NCBI GenBank assembly: GCA_934167665.1
Contig: CAKPLN010000002.1
Location: forward strand, 1-64,000
Source of the DNA: an uncultured Bacilli bacterium
GTDB taxonomy: Bacteria > Bacillota_I > Bacilli_A > RF39 > UBA660
Length of the DNA stretch: 64,000 nucleotides
Direction: 5' to 3'
Below are positions 8,963-17,298 of this stretch, in pieces (position 1 is the first letter of the stretch; the number at the start of each line of letters is the position of its first letter). Below the pieces are notes generated by a model. The model was not told where the DNA came from. It did not search any database and was given only the letters and a program-made list of their open reading frames with translations. A program made the translations under genes and the position numbers.

Positions 8963-9517
8963 ATGAAAAAATTAGGTTTATTATTAGTTACAGTAATGGC
9001 TTTTTTGGTAATGCCACTTACAGTATTTGCAGATGAGGCTTCTTCTGATGACACTCAAAGTCAAGAAAGTCAAAAGGTTAAATTATATTTCTTTCATGGA
9101 AACGGATGCCCACATTGTGCAGAAGCTGAAGAGTTCTTTGATAGCATACAAGATGAATATGGAGACAAATTTGAAATTGTTGCCTATGAAACTTGGTATG
9201 ACTCATCAAATGCAGAATTATTACAAAAAGTTGGAGATGCTAGAGATGAAAATATTACCGGTGTTCCTTATATATTAATTGGTAATAAGTCATGGTCTGG
9301 ATACACTAGTAGTTATGGTGATGAAATTATTGAAGCTATAAAGTCTGAATACGAAAAACCAGTTGATGAAAGATACGATATAATGAAGTTAATTGGTGTT
9401 GATGGTAAAAATAATAAGAAAGATTATTCTACTGATACAATGATTTTAATAATAATGTTGGTTATAGCCGGCGCTACTGTTTTTGGAATTATTACTGCTA
9501 GAAATAAAACTGCTTAA
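8963..9517 (+). CDS. Secreted, membrane-anchored thioredoxin-like protein
   Basis: A 184-residue exported redox protein. Residues 1-23 form a signal peptide (MKK, hydrophobic core, VFA-DEA cleavage site). An acidic, Ser/Gln-rich linker follows, then a thioredoxin fold with the active site CPHC (49-52), which matches oxidising or isomerising enzymes of the DsbA/DsbG kind, and the cis-proline loop GVPYILI. Near the C-terminus is a membrane segment (MILIIMLVIAGATVFGIITA), so the domain would be held on the outer face of the membrane. The start at 8963 is fixed by GGAGG (8953-8957) and the signal peptide. Confidence 0.88.
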   Translation: MKKLGLLLVTVMAFLVMPLTVFADEASSDDTQSQESQKVKLYFFHGNGCPHCAEAEEFFDSIQDEYGDKFEIVAYETWYDSSNAELLQKVGDARDENITGVPYILIGNKSWSGYTSSYGDEIIEAIKSEYEKPVDERYDIMKLIGVDGKNNKKDYSTDTMILIIMLVIAGATVFGIITARNKTA

Positions 9518-9531
9518 GTTATAGTTAAATG

Positions 9532-9580
9532 AAAAAAGTTATTGAATTTGAACTAGTTCGTACATTCAATAACTTTTTTT
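9532..9580. terminator. Bidirectional terminator between convergent genes
   Basis: AAAAAAGTTATTGAAT pairs with ATTCAATAACTTTTTTT around a 16-base loop. A-run and T-run flanks serve both the thioredoxin-like gene (+) and the split amidase (-). Confidence 0.85.
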
Positions 9581-10684
9581 ATGGAATTATCAATTCTTGA
9601 CCTATTGTTAGTAAGTTATTACTTAAATTATTGGTCTCTTTTAATTCACTAACGGAAATGTTGTTTTCTCTAGCGATAGACCAAAGTGTGTCGCCATTTT
9701 TAACAATGTAGGTATTACTACTTGAACTTTTTTTAGGTACTTTCAGTTGATCTCCAACTTTAAGATTTATAGTTTCAAGATTATTTAAATCTATTATTTC
9801 AGGAATACTGATATTAAATTCTCTAGCAATTGACCAAAGACTGTCTCCTTTTTTGACTGTGTATATTTGATAATCATTTGAAGGTTCTGTTGGATTGGTA
9901 TTTGTAGTGGGAATTTTTAATTCTTGACCAATATACAAATTATTTGATGTTAAGTTATTGGCTCTTTTTAATTCTTCTACTGATATACCATATGAAGTTG
10001 CTATAGAATATAATGTATCACCATTTTTTACTGTGTATGTCATATTGTTAGAAGAATTTGTTGGTTGTATAATTAGCACTTGACCAATTTGAAGAACATC
10101 TGTTGTTAGGTTATTTAGGCGCCGCAATTCGCTAACGGTTGTGTTGAATTGTTCGGCTATTTTGTATAGTGTGTCACCACGCTTTACTGCATATGTTGTT
10201 TCTGAAGTAGTTTGAGATTTTGGAATTATTAAGCGTTGGCCGATTTGCAAAACGTCTGTTGTTAAATTATTTAATCTTTTAATTTCTGAAACAGTTGTGT
10301 TAAATTGTTCAGCTATTTTATATAGGCTATCATTTTTCTTTACTGTGTAGTATGTAGTTTCACTATTTGGAGGATAGTACGGTGTATTAGTATACTCTGC
10401 TAATGCTTTTACTACGCCTTCTACATAGTCTGTTAAATTATTTTTTAATTTTTGAGCATCGTTTGCATTATCTATAAAGCCATACTCAACTAGTAATGAT
10501 TCTAAATTTGGAGTGTCACGAATTATAAAATAATAATCTTTATTGGGATTTTCTGGAAGACGTCGTTGATAAATTTTTCTTTTAATTTGTCCTGCATCAC
10601 CTATATTGTCAAGTATGAGCGTTGCTAGTTCGGGTGTGTTACGTAAGGCATAGACTACCTCGGCACCTTCGGCACCTGGTGATG
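9579..10684 (-). pseudogene. Split cell-wall amidase, C-terminal part with five LysM repeats
   Basis: This is the downstream part of an N-acetylmuramoyl-L-alanine amidase gene cut in two by the integrative element. The reading frame is open from the element border at about 10684 to the stop at 9579. It begins with the rest of the Amidase_3 domain (GAEVVYALRNTPELATLI, YQRRLPENPNKDYYFI, and LLVEYGFIDNAND, which holds the second catalytic glutamate). Five LysM peptidoglycan-binding repeats follow, each starting like VKNGDTLYSIA and ending like IGQELIIP. The first two repeats are nearly identical, so recent duplication is likely. The first internal ATG is at 10250, so any protein made here alone would consist only of LysM repeats. 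The N-terminal half is at 25116-25406. Confidence 0.92.
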
Positions 10685-10697
10685 GTCATTGTGTAAC
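10685..10697 (+). repeat. Left end of element (att half-site, inverted repeat)
   Basis: GTCATTGTGTAAC reads inward from the left border and recurs inverted at the right border. For serine recombinases, inverted arms around a short core are the expected form of attP half-sites. Confidence 0.75.
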
Positions 10698-10714
10698 CTT
10701 TCTTATTTTTCACG

Positions 10715-10736
10715 ATTTTGGTGTTTACACCAAAAT
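10715..10736. repeat. 22-bp near-perfect palindrome inside the left end
   Basis: ATTTTGGTGT TT ACACCAAAAT has 10-bp arms around a 2-base centre. It lies 18 bases inside the att repeat and 48 bases past the stop of the 10784 gene. It has no T-run on either strand, so it may be a protein-binding site (for example recombinase or directionality factor) instead of a terminator. Confidence 0.6.
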
Positions 10737-10783
10737 GGAAAATAATCTATATTTTCTTAATTTAAGTAAATCTTATAGATATT

Positions 10784-10999
10784 TTACATTTTTGTAATTT
10801 GAGAAAAAGCATAAGAAGAACAAACAATATTAATAAATTCTTCTGCTTCTTTTGGATTTAAGTCGTGCATAGAATTTACAGCATCTATAAAATCTTTCAA
10901 AGCTTTTAATATTTTTTTATAACTATCATTATTTTCCTTTTCCAATTTATCTTTAATTTCATTAATACTTTGCATAAAAATTGCGTAATCTCTATCCAT
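10784..10999 (-). CDS. Small unknown helical protein
   Basis: A 71-residue protein predicted to be mostly helical and charged (DKLEKENNDSYKKILKALKDF). I do not recognise a family. The GGAG site at 11008-11011 is eight bases from the ATG at 10999 and only two from the ATG at 11005, so the former is the likelier start. It lies 28 bases after the dinD-like gene and is probably cotranscribed with it. It is the last gene before the left element border. Confidence 0.6.
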   Translation of the reverse strand: MDRDYAIFMQSINEIKDKLEKENNDSYKKILKALKDFIDAVNSMHDLNPKEAEEFINIVCSSYAFSQITKM

Positions 11000-11027
11000 A
11001 TTCATTTCTCCTTTTTAAATAATCTAC

Positions 11028-11855
11028 TTAATTACTTCCAATTTTTTGTAATTCGTCTTTTTCTAATTCTTTTATGGATTTTTCTGGAGTTGGTAAAGTT
11101 TCTGGCATATTACCACCAAGTTCTTCAATTGCTTTTCTAACGGTTCTGCCTACATTATAATGAGTTAAACAAGCATCATCTTCATTATCTATATTATCTT
11201 TTTTTAGTTTAGCTTCTGTTTGTGTAATACGGAATAAATTTGCACCTAATTCCTCACTACCCATATAATCAAGAATATCTTCGTTTTCTCTTATGTTTTT
11301 ACGTTTTGCTATTTGTTTAGCTGTTTCTCCATTATAAAGTCCTTTATATCCATAATTATTAAATTTGCCAAAATTTTCTACACCTGCTTCTCTAGCAGTT
11401 TTAAATAAATATTTATTTTTATTATTAACAAGAATTCTAGTATACAGTCTTTTTTCATCTTCAGTTAACCTTGAATATTCTAATTCAGTAATTTCCTGTT
11501 TTCTAGTTTGTACTGCAAAATAAGTTTGCCCAAGAGCTACTGATTTTTTTCTAGGATTTGCATTTTGAACTATTAAATAACAAGCGTATCTAGATAAATG
11601 ATAATCAATAGTTTCTCTTTTTGTCTTTGATCCTATGTCAACCATTTTCCTGAACTCGGGAAAATGGTCACTTACTTTATTATTACTAGTTTCACAAGCA
11701 ATCATTGCACGCTTTATTACTTTATGAAAATTTTCCCATTTACTATATTCTAGTAAAGGCATTAATTCTCTTGCTTCCCAAAATTCATTTCCATATTCAT
11801 CAATATGCTTTATACTTTCAAAAGTTTTTTCAGTATATTCTTCTATACTATTCAT
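11028..11855 (-). CDS. dinD: DinD-like DNA-damage-inducible protein
   Basis: A 275-residue protein of the DinD (DNA-damage-inducible protein D) family. Recognisable segments are FWEARELMPLLEYSKWENF, AMIACETSNN, HFPEFRKMVDIGSKTKRE, DYHLSRYACYLIVQNANP, VALGQTYFAVQTR, and GANLFRITQTEAKLK near the C-terminus. In E. coli, DinD is LexA-controlled and inhibits RecA filaments. It is frequent on mobile elements, where an anti-recombination or SOS-modulating role fits. No LexA box was identified here. The ribosome site is AGGAGG-like (GTTAGGAGGTTAG) upstream. Confidence 0.88.
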   Translation of the reverse strand: MNSIEEYTEKTFESIKHIDEYGNEFWEARELMPLLEYSKWENFHKVIKRAMIACETSNNKVSDHFPEFRKMVDIGSKTKRETIDYHLSRYACYLIVQNANPRKKSVALGQTYFAVQTRKQEITELEYSRLTEDEKRLYTRILVNNKNKYLFKTAREAGVENFGKFNNYGYKGLYNGETAKQIAKRKNIRENEDILDYMGSEELGANLFRITQTEAKLKKDNIDNEDDACLTHYNVGRTVRKAIEELGGNMPETLPTPEKSIKELEKDELQKIGSN

Positions 11856-11882
11856 ATCTAACCTCCTAACTTTTATTGCAAA

Positions 11883-12629
11883 CTATTTTAAATTTACTTC
11901 ATCAAAATTGATTAATTCACTTACTATATTTTCATTATTTATTTTTGCTTGCTTGCCTTTATAAATAGTTAATTTATTATCTTTAATTTCACAATCTAAT
12001 ACTAAATAATAATCATTAGTTGCATAGGCAATCACTTTGTCATTATCAATTATCCTATATGACTTATTCATAGCAATATTTAAACCATAACTTGTTAAAA
12101 ATGAAAATATCAACAGTATTAAATAAAAAGGTATTATTTTTAAAACGTTTGGCAAATTTTTTTCTTCATATGTTTTGTTTCTTTCTTTTTTATCCATTTT
12201 AAAAAATATGTATGATATCACTATTTCGATCACTATTTGCAAAACGACATTGAAAATAGATTGCCATGATAAGAGTTTAATACTAGTTGAAGCCACAATA
12301 ATAATATTTGAAATTAAAATTAAAAATATATTACACAAAATAGTTTTTAATTTTAATTTCATCTTTTTAATATTAAATAATTGTATGTAGCAATACATTA
12401 ATGATCCAAAACATAATAATACTAAAATAGAGAATCCGAAGTTATATAAAAATCCTAGTTCATTACTATTAAATAATTCATAAGAAAGACCATAATAACT
12501 AAAATAATAGATTGAATACATATATTTTATAAATCTTAATATAAATGATGTTGCAACACTAATACCAGTTATTACAGCAACTATCCAACCATAATTTTTT
12601 TGCATAAATTTAAATATTTTATCTTTCAT
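11883..12629 (-). CDS. Unknown membrane protein of the element
   Basis: A 248-residue protein with about four or five membrane helices (for example GWIVAVITGISVATSFIL, LGFLYNFGFSILVLLCFG and IIPFYLILLIFSFLTSYG) and a soluble C-terminal domain of about 60 residues that is strand-rich (YYLVLDCEIKDNKLTIYKGK). The start is the ATG at 12629, because GAGGGTGA is six bases upstream; the GTG at 12638 overlaps that site. Family unknown. In a defence-rich element such a protein could be a membrane effector or an exclusion factor, but nothing in the sequence proves it. Confidence 0.7.
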   Translation of the reverse strand: MKDKIFKFMQKNYGWIVAVITGISVATSFILRFIKYMYSIYYFSYYGLSYELFNSNELGFLYNFGFSILVLLCFGSLMYCYIQLFNIKKMKLKLKTILCNIFLILISNIIIVASTSIKLLSWQSIFNVVLQIVIEIVISYIFFKMDKKERNKTYEEKNLPNVLKIIPFYLILLIFSFLTSYGLNIAMNKSYRIIDNDKVIAYATNDYYLVLDCEIKDNKLTIYKGKQAKINNENIVSELINFDEVNLK

Positions 12630-12707
12630 TATTTTCACCCTCAGTAATTTCTACGTATAAGTAGTTTATCAATTTTATGTACTACTTGTGTCCAAGTTGG
12701 TCACAAG

Positions 12708-14288
12708 TTAATTATTTAACATACTAAATTTATAGATAATTTCTATGTTTCTATCTTTATCTATAATAATTTTATCTATTAAAGTTCCAATTAATTCTCT
12801 TGATGGATTATCAATATTAATCAATTCTCTTATTTTATCTTCGTAGTTTTTTAAATCATTCTTATTAACCTTTTTATCATTTTTTGCATCTTGTAGACTT
12901 TGAATTTTCTCTCTTATTTTAACTAGAGAATTTTCTGTTTCTCTAGAAATTCTTAAATACATTTCTTCAGATACTATGCCATTAAATTTATCCTGATATA
13001 ACATATCTAATTTACTAATTAAGGCTTTTTCTTGCTTTCTTAAATCATTTATATTGTTGTTAACTTCACTATCATCTTTTTTATTAATACTTTTAGATAT
13101 TTCTGATACATCTAATTTATTTAAATACTTTTTACAAGTATTTCTAATAACTTCTAGCAAAGCTTCCTCTAATTTATCATACGGACTAAAATGAGGTTCA
13201 CACATTCTTCTTTTAGGATCTCTTGAATATCTATTGCAATTAATAGTCCAATAATCATGATTTTTTCTATAAGAAATTGTTAAAGTATTACCACATTCTT
13301 TACAATATAATAAATTTTCAAATAACCTTTTTTCTCTCTTAGTAATAGTAGTTTTAGTAGTTCTTTTAATATTATTTTGAACACTTTCAAATATAAATCT
13401 ATCTACTAATGGCTCATGGGTATTTTTAACAATATCCCAATTACTTTTCGGTAATGATTTTTTCTTTTTGGATTTGTATGATACTTTAGTTTGTACACTT
13501 TGTACCATATCACCTACATACATTTGATTTTTTAAAATTTTTTTTACAGAAGAAATAGTCCACATAGGATTATATTTAGCTTTTGAATTAGGATTCTTTC
13601 TCTTCAAACTACTAGGTGTTTTTATATTATTATCATTCAAATAAGTAGTTATTTCAGAAAGTCCTACACCGTTATAAGCCATATCAAATATCTTTTTTAC
13701 TACCCATGCATACTCTGGATCTGGTATTAAATGCCCTTTATCATTTGGATCTCTTAAATATCCGTAACTTGGAGCGCTTCCAATAAATTTGCCATTTCTT
13801 CTTTTGTCATTTAAAACATTACGAATTTTAATAGAATTTTGTTTACTATAATAATCATTACAAGCAAATAACCATGTTGCTGAATCATTACTTGCTTGAT
13901 TTATTGCATTATCGTATCCTTCCAACATAGAAATAAATCTTATTCCATTTTCTGGAAAGAAAGTTTCAACATAATATCCTGTTAAAATATGATCTCTACC
14001 TAATCTTGATAAGTCTTTTACTACTACAAGATTAACTCTTTTAGCTTTAATATCTTCAATTAATCTTTGAAATCCCGGTCTATCAAAAGTAGTACCAGAA
14101 TATCCATCATCTACATATTCATCTACAAAAATAAATCCTTTTTCTTTGATAAAATTCATTAGTATATTTCTTTGATTAAGGACGCTCTCACTTTCAGATT
14201 CGTAAGATTTACCTTCATCAGCTTCTGATAATCTTATATAAATTCCTGCTTTGTAGTAATCTGGCATCACATTTAAAGTGTTATACAA
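12708..14288 (-). CDS. Large serine recombinase (integrase of the element)
   Basis: A 526-residue site-specific recombinase that integrates and excises the element. Domains: the catalytic resolvase domain (about 13-160) with nucleophile Ser21 in YIRLSEAD and the arginine motif VKDLSRLGRD; the recombinase domain (about 170-290, with GSAPSYGYLRDP); a zinc ribbon (YCKECGNTL ... CNRYSRDPKRRMCEPHF); and a coiled-coil C-terminus. The start is the TTG at 14288, because AAGGAGAG lies five bases upstream; the ATG at 14267 is possible but has no ribosome site. It is located internally, about 2 kb from the left end. Confidence 0.95.
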   Translation of the reverse strand: MYNTLNVMPDYYKAGIYIRLSEADEGKSYESESESVLNQRNILMNFIKEKGFIFVDEYVDDGYSGTTFDRPGFQRLIEDIKAKRVNLVVVKDLSRLGRDHILTGYYVETFFPENGIRFISMLEGYDNAINQASNDSATWLFACNDYYSKQNSIKIRNVLNDKRRNGKFIGSAPSYGYLRDPNDKGHLIPDPEYAWVVKKIFDMAYNGVGLSEITTYLNDNNIKTPSSLKRKNPNSKAKYNPMWTISSVKKILKNQMYVGDMVQSVQTKVSYKSKKKKSLPKSNWDIVKNTHEPLVDRFIFESVQNNIKRTTKTTITKREKRLFENLLYCKECGNTLTISYRKNHDYWTINCNRYSRDPKRRMCEPHFSPYDKLEEALLEVIRNTCKKYLNKLDVSEISKSINKKDDSEVNNNINDLRKQEKALISKLDMLYQDKFNGIVSEEMYLRISRETENSLVKIREKIQSLQDAKNDKKVNKNDLKNYEDKIRELINIDNPSRELIGTLIDKIIIDKDRNIEIIYKFSMLNN

Positions 14289-14366
14289 GCTTACTCTCCT
14301 TTCCTTGTTGTATAACAACTAAAGCCAATTAAATTATACCATACAAATTTAATTTGGCACATTGTA

Positions 14367-14459
14367 TCAGTCACTATTTACCTTACTTTTAATAAATTTA
14401 ATTACCAGTTCATTAAAATTAGGAGAATCATCTTTGAAAGTTTCTATTATATTAAACAT
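14367..14459 (-). CDS. Very small ORF upstream of the recombinase (30 aa)
   Basis: ATG at 14459 is preceded by GAGGTGGC and encodes 30 residues (MFNIIETFKDDSPNFNELVI...KSKVNSD). It lies between the HTH gene and the recombinase on the same strand, in a 200-base gap otherwise without genes. Such short ORFs commonly precede recombinase genes in Firmicute elements. The good ribosome site supports translation, but there is no recognised family. Confidence 0.45.
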   Translation of the reverse strand: MFNIIETFKDDSPNFNELVIKFIKSKVNSD

Positions 14460-14492
14460 AAGCCACCTCATTTAAGTTTATGAGTGTCTTTA

Positions 14493-15020
14493 TCAATTTA
14501 TATCTTCCTCCATTTCTTTAAAACTTTCTAGCATTTTCTCCATCTCTTCTTGTTCTTCCTTAGTTGCTTCTTTTGATTCAATAGGTTCACCATGCCAGTA
14601 TTCAATACCAAATTCATCCACATAATAAATTTTATCTAATATATCTTTTTTATTTCTATTATATTTATTATAATGGTTAAAATTATTTTGAATACTAGTA
14701 TTAGCATTTCTTTGAATACTTGTTATTCTTTTCTTTAATACCTCGGATAATTTAATTATCCTCTTTGAATTATTTGTTTCACTATTATTAATTTCTATAT
14801 CAATATATCCATTTTTTGATAAACTACTTATACTTTTTGATACAGTTGGTTTGGTACAATCAAACTTCTTCATAAAATACCTATTAGTAGGCCAACAATA
14901 GCCATTTTTCTTACATAGTGACACAATGTCTATTAATAATATTCTCTCAAAGTAAGTTAATCTATTATCTCCTAATACTGATTCTGGTAATACTAAACTT
15001 ATAAATGGCTCTTTTTCCAT
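14493..15020 (-). CDS. Helix-turn-helix protein (replication-initiator-like)
   Basis: A 175-residue protein with an N-terminal winged helix domain of the HTH_36 kind found in phage and plasmid replication or regulatory proteins. LTYFERILLIDIVSLCKKNGYCWPTNRYFMKKF is followed by the recognition helix TKPTVSKSISSLSKNGYIDIE (quoted in pieces only to mark the turn: PTVSKSISSLSKNGYI). The C-terminal 70 residues are polar and end in a Glu-rich helix. It probably controls replication or gene expression of the element. GGAGAAATA precedes the ATG. Confidence 0.75.
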   Translation of the reverse strand: MEKEPFISLVLPESVLGDNRLTYFERILLIDIVSLCKKNGYCWPTNRYFMKKFDCTKPTVSKSISSLSKNGYIDIEINNSETNNSKRIIKLSEVLKKRITSIQRNANTSIQNNFNHYNKYNRNKKDILDKIYYVDEFGIEYWHGEPIESKEATKEEQEEMEKMLESFKEMEEDIN

Positions 15021-15102
15021 TATTTCTCCAATATAAGATTATCAAGTTTAGTAGTTCCATATTATCCTCCTTTCTTTATCAGTCTTTTTAGGAACACATA
15101 AA

Positions 15103-15184
15103 AAGAACTGAACACATTAGTCCACAACAAAAATAAGGGAATATTTCCAATCTTTTTTGTTGGATTAATATGTATTCAGTTCTT
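15103..15184. repeat. 82-bp imperfect palindrome between HTH gene and defence operon
   Basis: AAGAACTGAA (15103-15112) pairs perfectly with TTCAGTTCTT (15175-15184). Inside, ACACATTAGTCC pairs imperfectly with GGATTAATATGT and CAACAAAAA with TTTTTTGTTG, and GGGAATATTTCC is the centre. It sits in a 349-base gap without genes, past the end of the defence operon and before the HTH gene. It could be a terminator/attenuator for the operon, a replication or transfer origin, or a recombinase site. The rest of the gap is AT-rich with no ORF. Confidence 0.75.
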
Positions 15185-15369
15185 CACTGATTAATTATCA
15201 TACATTATTCTTTAATGTATAATAAAGCTTTCTAATTTCTTTTTAATATTTACTATTTTATATTTATATATGTTTATATTTAATAGTCACATTCCCGTAT
15301 GACTAATTTAATTATAACACTAATTGCTCTATTTTAAACATCTAATTGTTCGACAATATTCGACAAATA

Positions 15370-16143
15370 CTAAGTTCTAGTTTTATTTTTTATATAAACC
15401 TCTATTCCATTTTTTTTGCAATAATTCTCAACAATATCAGCGCAATTATTATAAAATTCTTTATAACCTTTATATTCTGAAACTTTTCTATTGTAATGTA
15501 GTCTGCCAAAAATAACCTTATCTACAAAATTTATTGAATCTAATATTTCTATTAAATCCTGTTTTATTATATTAGGAGTGGGATACGGTTCAATACTAAC
15601 CCAAGTCTTAAAGCCATTGTCATGTAACGCTTTTAAAGCGTGAATTCTCTTTCCGTATGAAGGAGTTCCAGGTTCAAATATCCTTCTAAAATTTTCATCT
15701 AATGATACTAATGTTATACCATAAAAATTCATCTTTGAAGTTTTTAATAATTCGTCTGGCAAAATACCTTTAGTTAGTACATGACAAGGGATATTATAAT
15801 CATTAATTTTTTTTATAACTTTTAATGATAGTTCTTTTATATCATTATAATCATACATAAATGGATCAGTTGTAAAACATAACTGGATATTATTAATTTT
15901 ATTACATAGTTTAGGTAATTCTTTATCTAATAGTTCTAATGTATTAGAAACTATGACAGGATTTACCCAATCGGCATATGACTTTACTGTTCCAAACCTT
16001 TTAGCCATAGAAAATGCATAACATGGATATTTACACCCATGAACACATCCTTGAACATAATTAACAGTATAGTCACCATACTCCACACCAGTCTTATATA
16101 GCATACTCTTCCTTTTCATTTTTTGTATACAAATTTTACTCAT
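15370..16143 (-). CDS. Radical-SAM-like three-Cys-motif protein (TcmP partner)
   Basis: A 257-residue protein resembling the SPL/Rv2578c-like and phage Gp37/Gp68-like radical SAM group. The cysteine cluster is CVHGCKYPCYAF (Cys33, Cys37, Cys41), that is CX3CX3C, one residue longer than the canonical CX3CX2C. Later segments QLCFTTDPFMYDY, CHVLTKGI, ITLVSLDE, EPGTPSYGKRI and WVSIEPYPTP follow the barrel strands of this group. The gene overlaps the preceding TcmP-like gene by eight bases, matching the known pairing of TcmP with a three-Cys protein. The substrate is unknown. Confidence 0.82.
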   Translation of the reverse strand: MSKICIQKMKRKSMLYKTGVEYGDYTVNYVQGCVHGCKYPCYAFSMAKRFGTVKSYADWVNPVIVSNTLELLDKELPKLCNKINNIQLCFTTDPFMYDYNDIKELSLKVIKKINDYNIPCHVLTKGILPDELLKTSKMNFYGITLVSLDENFRRIFEPGTPSYGKRIHALKALHDNGFKTWVSIEPYPTPNIIKQDLIEILDSINFVDKVIFGRLHYNRKVSEYKGYKEFYNNCADIVENYCKKNGIEVYIKNKTRT

Positions 16144-17278
16144 ATTTTTCTTCCTTTATCAAATAACTATCATTTAAATAATTACTTTTTCCAAAATAAT
16201 TTAATTTTTCTATTTTTCCTTTTTTTATCAAGGGCTTAATAACTCCTCTAAGCACTTGTCCTTTTTTTAACATACTATGTTCTAATAAATACATTGAAAT
16301 ATCAGCATATGTAACTTCACAATTTGCGTATTTTGTCATAATTATATTTTTAGCCTCATTGCAATAATATTCTTCATTCAACTGCTTATCATCAATTAAA
16401 CTAATTTGTATAGTTCCATTACAATTTTCTTTTGTATTTCTATAAAATGGATCTCCATCAAAAATTTTCCAGAATGATTCTTTTATTTCTTCAAGACCTC
16501 TGTAATGTGGTGATGCATATATAATACTATATAACGGAATATTTGTTATTGTGCGAAACTGATACGCAAAAGAATATTTTATTTTTGATGTCTTTAAAAA
16601 TTTTTGAATTAATAAGCGAACTTCTGTATCACTAAGACTACTATCATAGCCTGGAATACCAGACATTGATTCATTTATTTTATCAATTTTTTCTGAAGCA
16701 GATTCATTTTTTATATTACGTTTATAATCACTGGAAAAATAATTAAAAATAATTTCAGAATAATATCTGTTTGAAAATTCGTATAACTTATATATTTTAA
16801 CATCACCAAAATTATATGGATCTACGAACAAAACTGTAGATGAGCCAAATTGAAAAAATGTACAATATTTTGTAATATTATCTAAATAATCATTAACGTC
16901 CATTACATCATAGAAAATATTTATATTATCTAAATTTTTACTATTGATAATTAATGATAATTCTTGTATAACTTCAATTCGTTCAGGTAAAAAATCATTT
17001 AAAAATAAATTAAATTGCATTTTAGGATATTTCTCGGCTTGCTTCACAAAAATAGTTAAAACTTCCATGGATGTTGATAATGTGCAATCATTATATATGC
17101 CTGCATTACACATACAATCAATGAAATTTAATGTATTTATTTTATTATTTTCACACATTATATAAGTCCAATTTTCAATGTAATTACTCACATACTTTAT
17201 TTTATGCCTTGTTATATTAGTAATATTATCATTTTGCAATTTTCCTTGATTCTCACTTACAAATTTTACTAAATCCAT
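16136..17278 (-). CDS. tcmP: TcmP-like three-Cys-motif partner protein
   Basis: A 380-residue protein of the TcmP family, named for its genomic pairing with a three-cysteine protein, which is exactly the arrangement here. Family features are LNFIDCMCNAGIY (51-62) and VLFVDPYNFGDV (149-160), which look like the nucleotide-binding and acidic motifs of a Rossmann-type methyltransferase fold. The C-terminal 80 residues resemble a winged helix (ADISMYLLEHSMLKKGQVLRG). The biochemical role is unknown. It lies 20 bases after the type III res gene with AGGTGA before its ATG, so it belongs to the same operon. Confidence 0.78.
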   Translation of the reverse strand: MDLVKFVSENQGKLQNDNITNITRHKIKYVSNYIENWTYIMCENNKINTLNFIDCMCNAGIYNDCTLSTSMEVLTIFVKQAEKYPKMQFNLFLNDFLPERIEVIQELSLIINSKNLDNINIFYDVMDVNDYLDNITKYCTFFQFGSSTVLFVDPYNFGDVKIYKLYEFSNRYYSEIIFNYFSSDYKRNIKNESASEKIDKINESMSGIPGYDSSLSDTEVRLLIQKFLKTSKIKYSFAYQFRTITNIPLYSIIYASPHYRGLEEIKESFWKIFDGDPFYRNTKENCNGTIQISLIDDKQLNEEYYCNEAKNIIMTKYANCEVTYADISMYLLEHSMLKKGQVLRGVIKPLIKKGKIEKLNYFGKSNYLNDSYLIKEEKYE

Positions 17279-17298
17279 TTTTTCACCTCATTACATAT

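Noticed and set aside
9579..10250. Stand-alone LysM protein starting at 10250
   Set aside because: The frame is open far upstream and continues the amidase domain to the element border. The M at 10250 is an internal methionine without a ribosome site.
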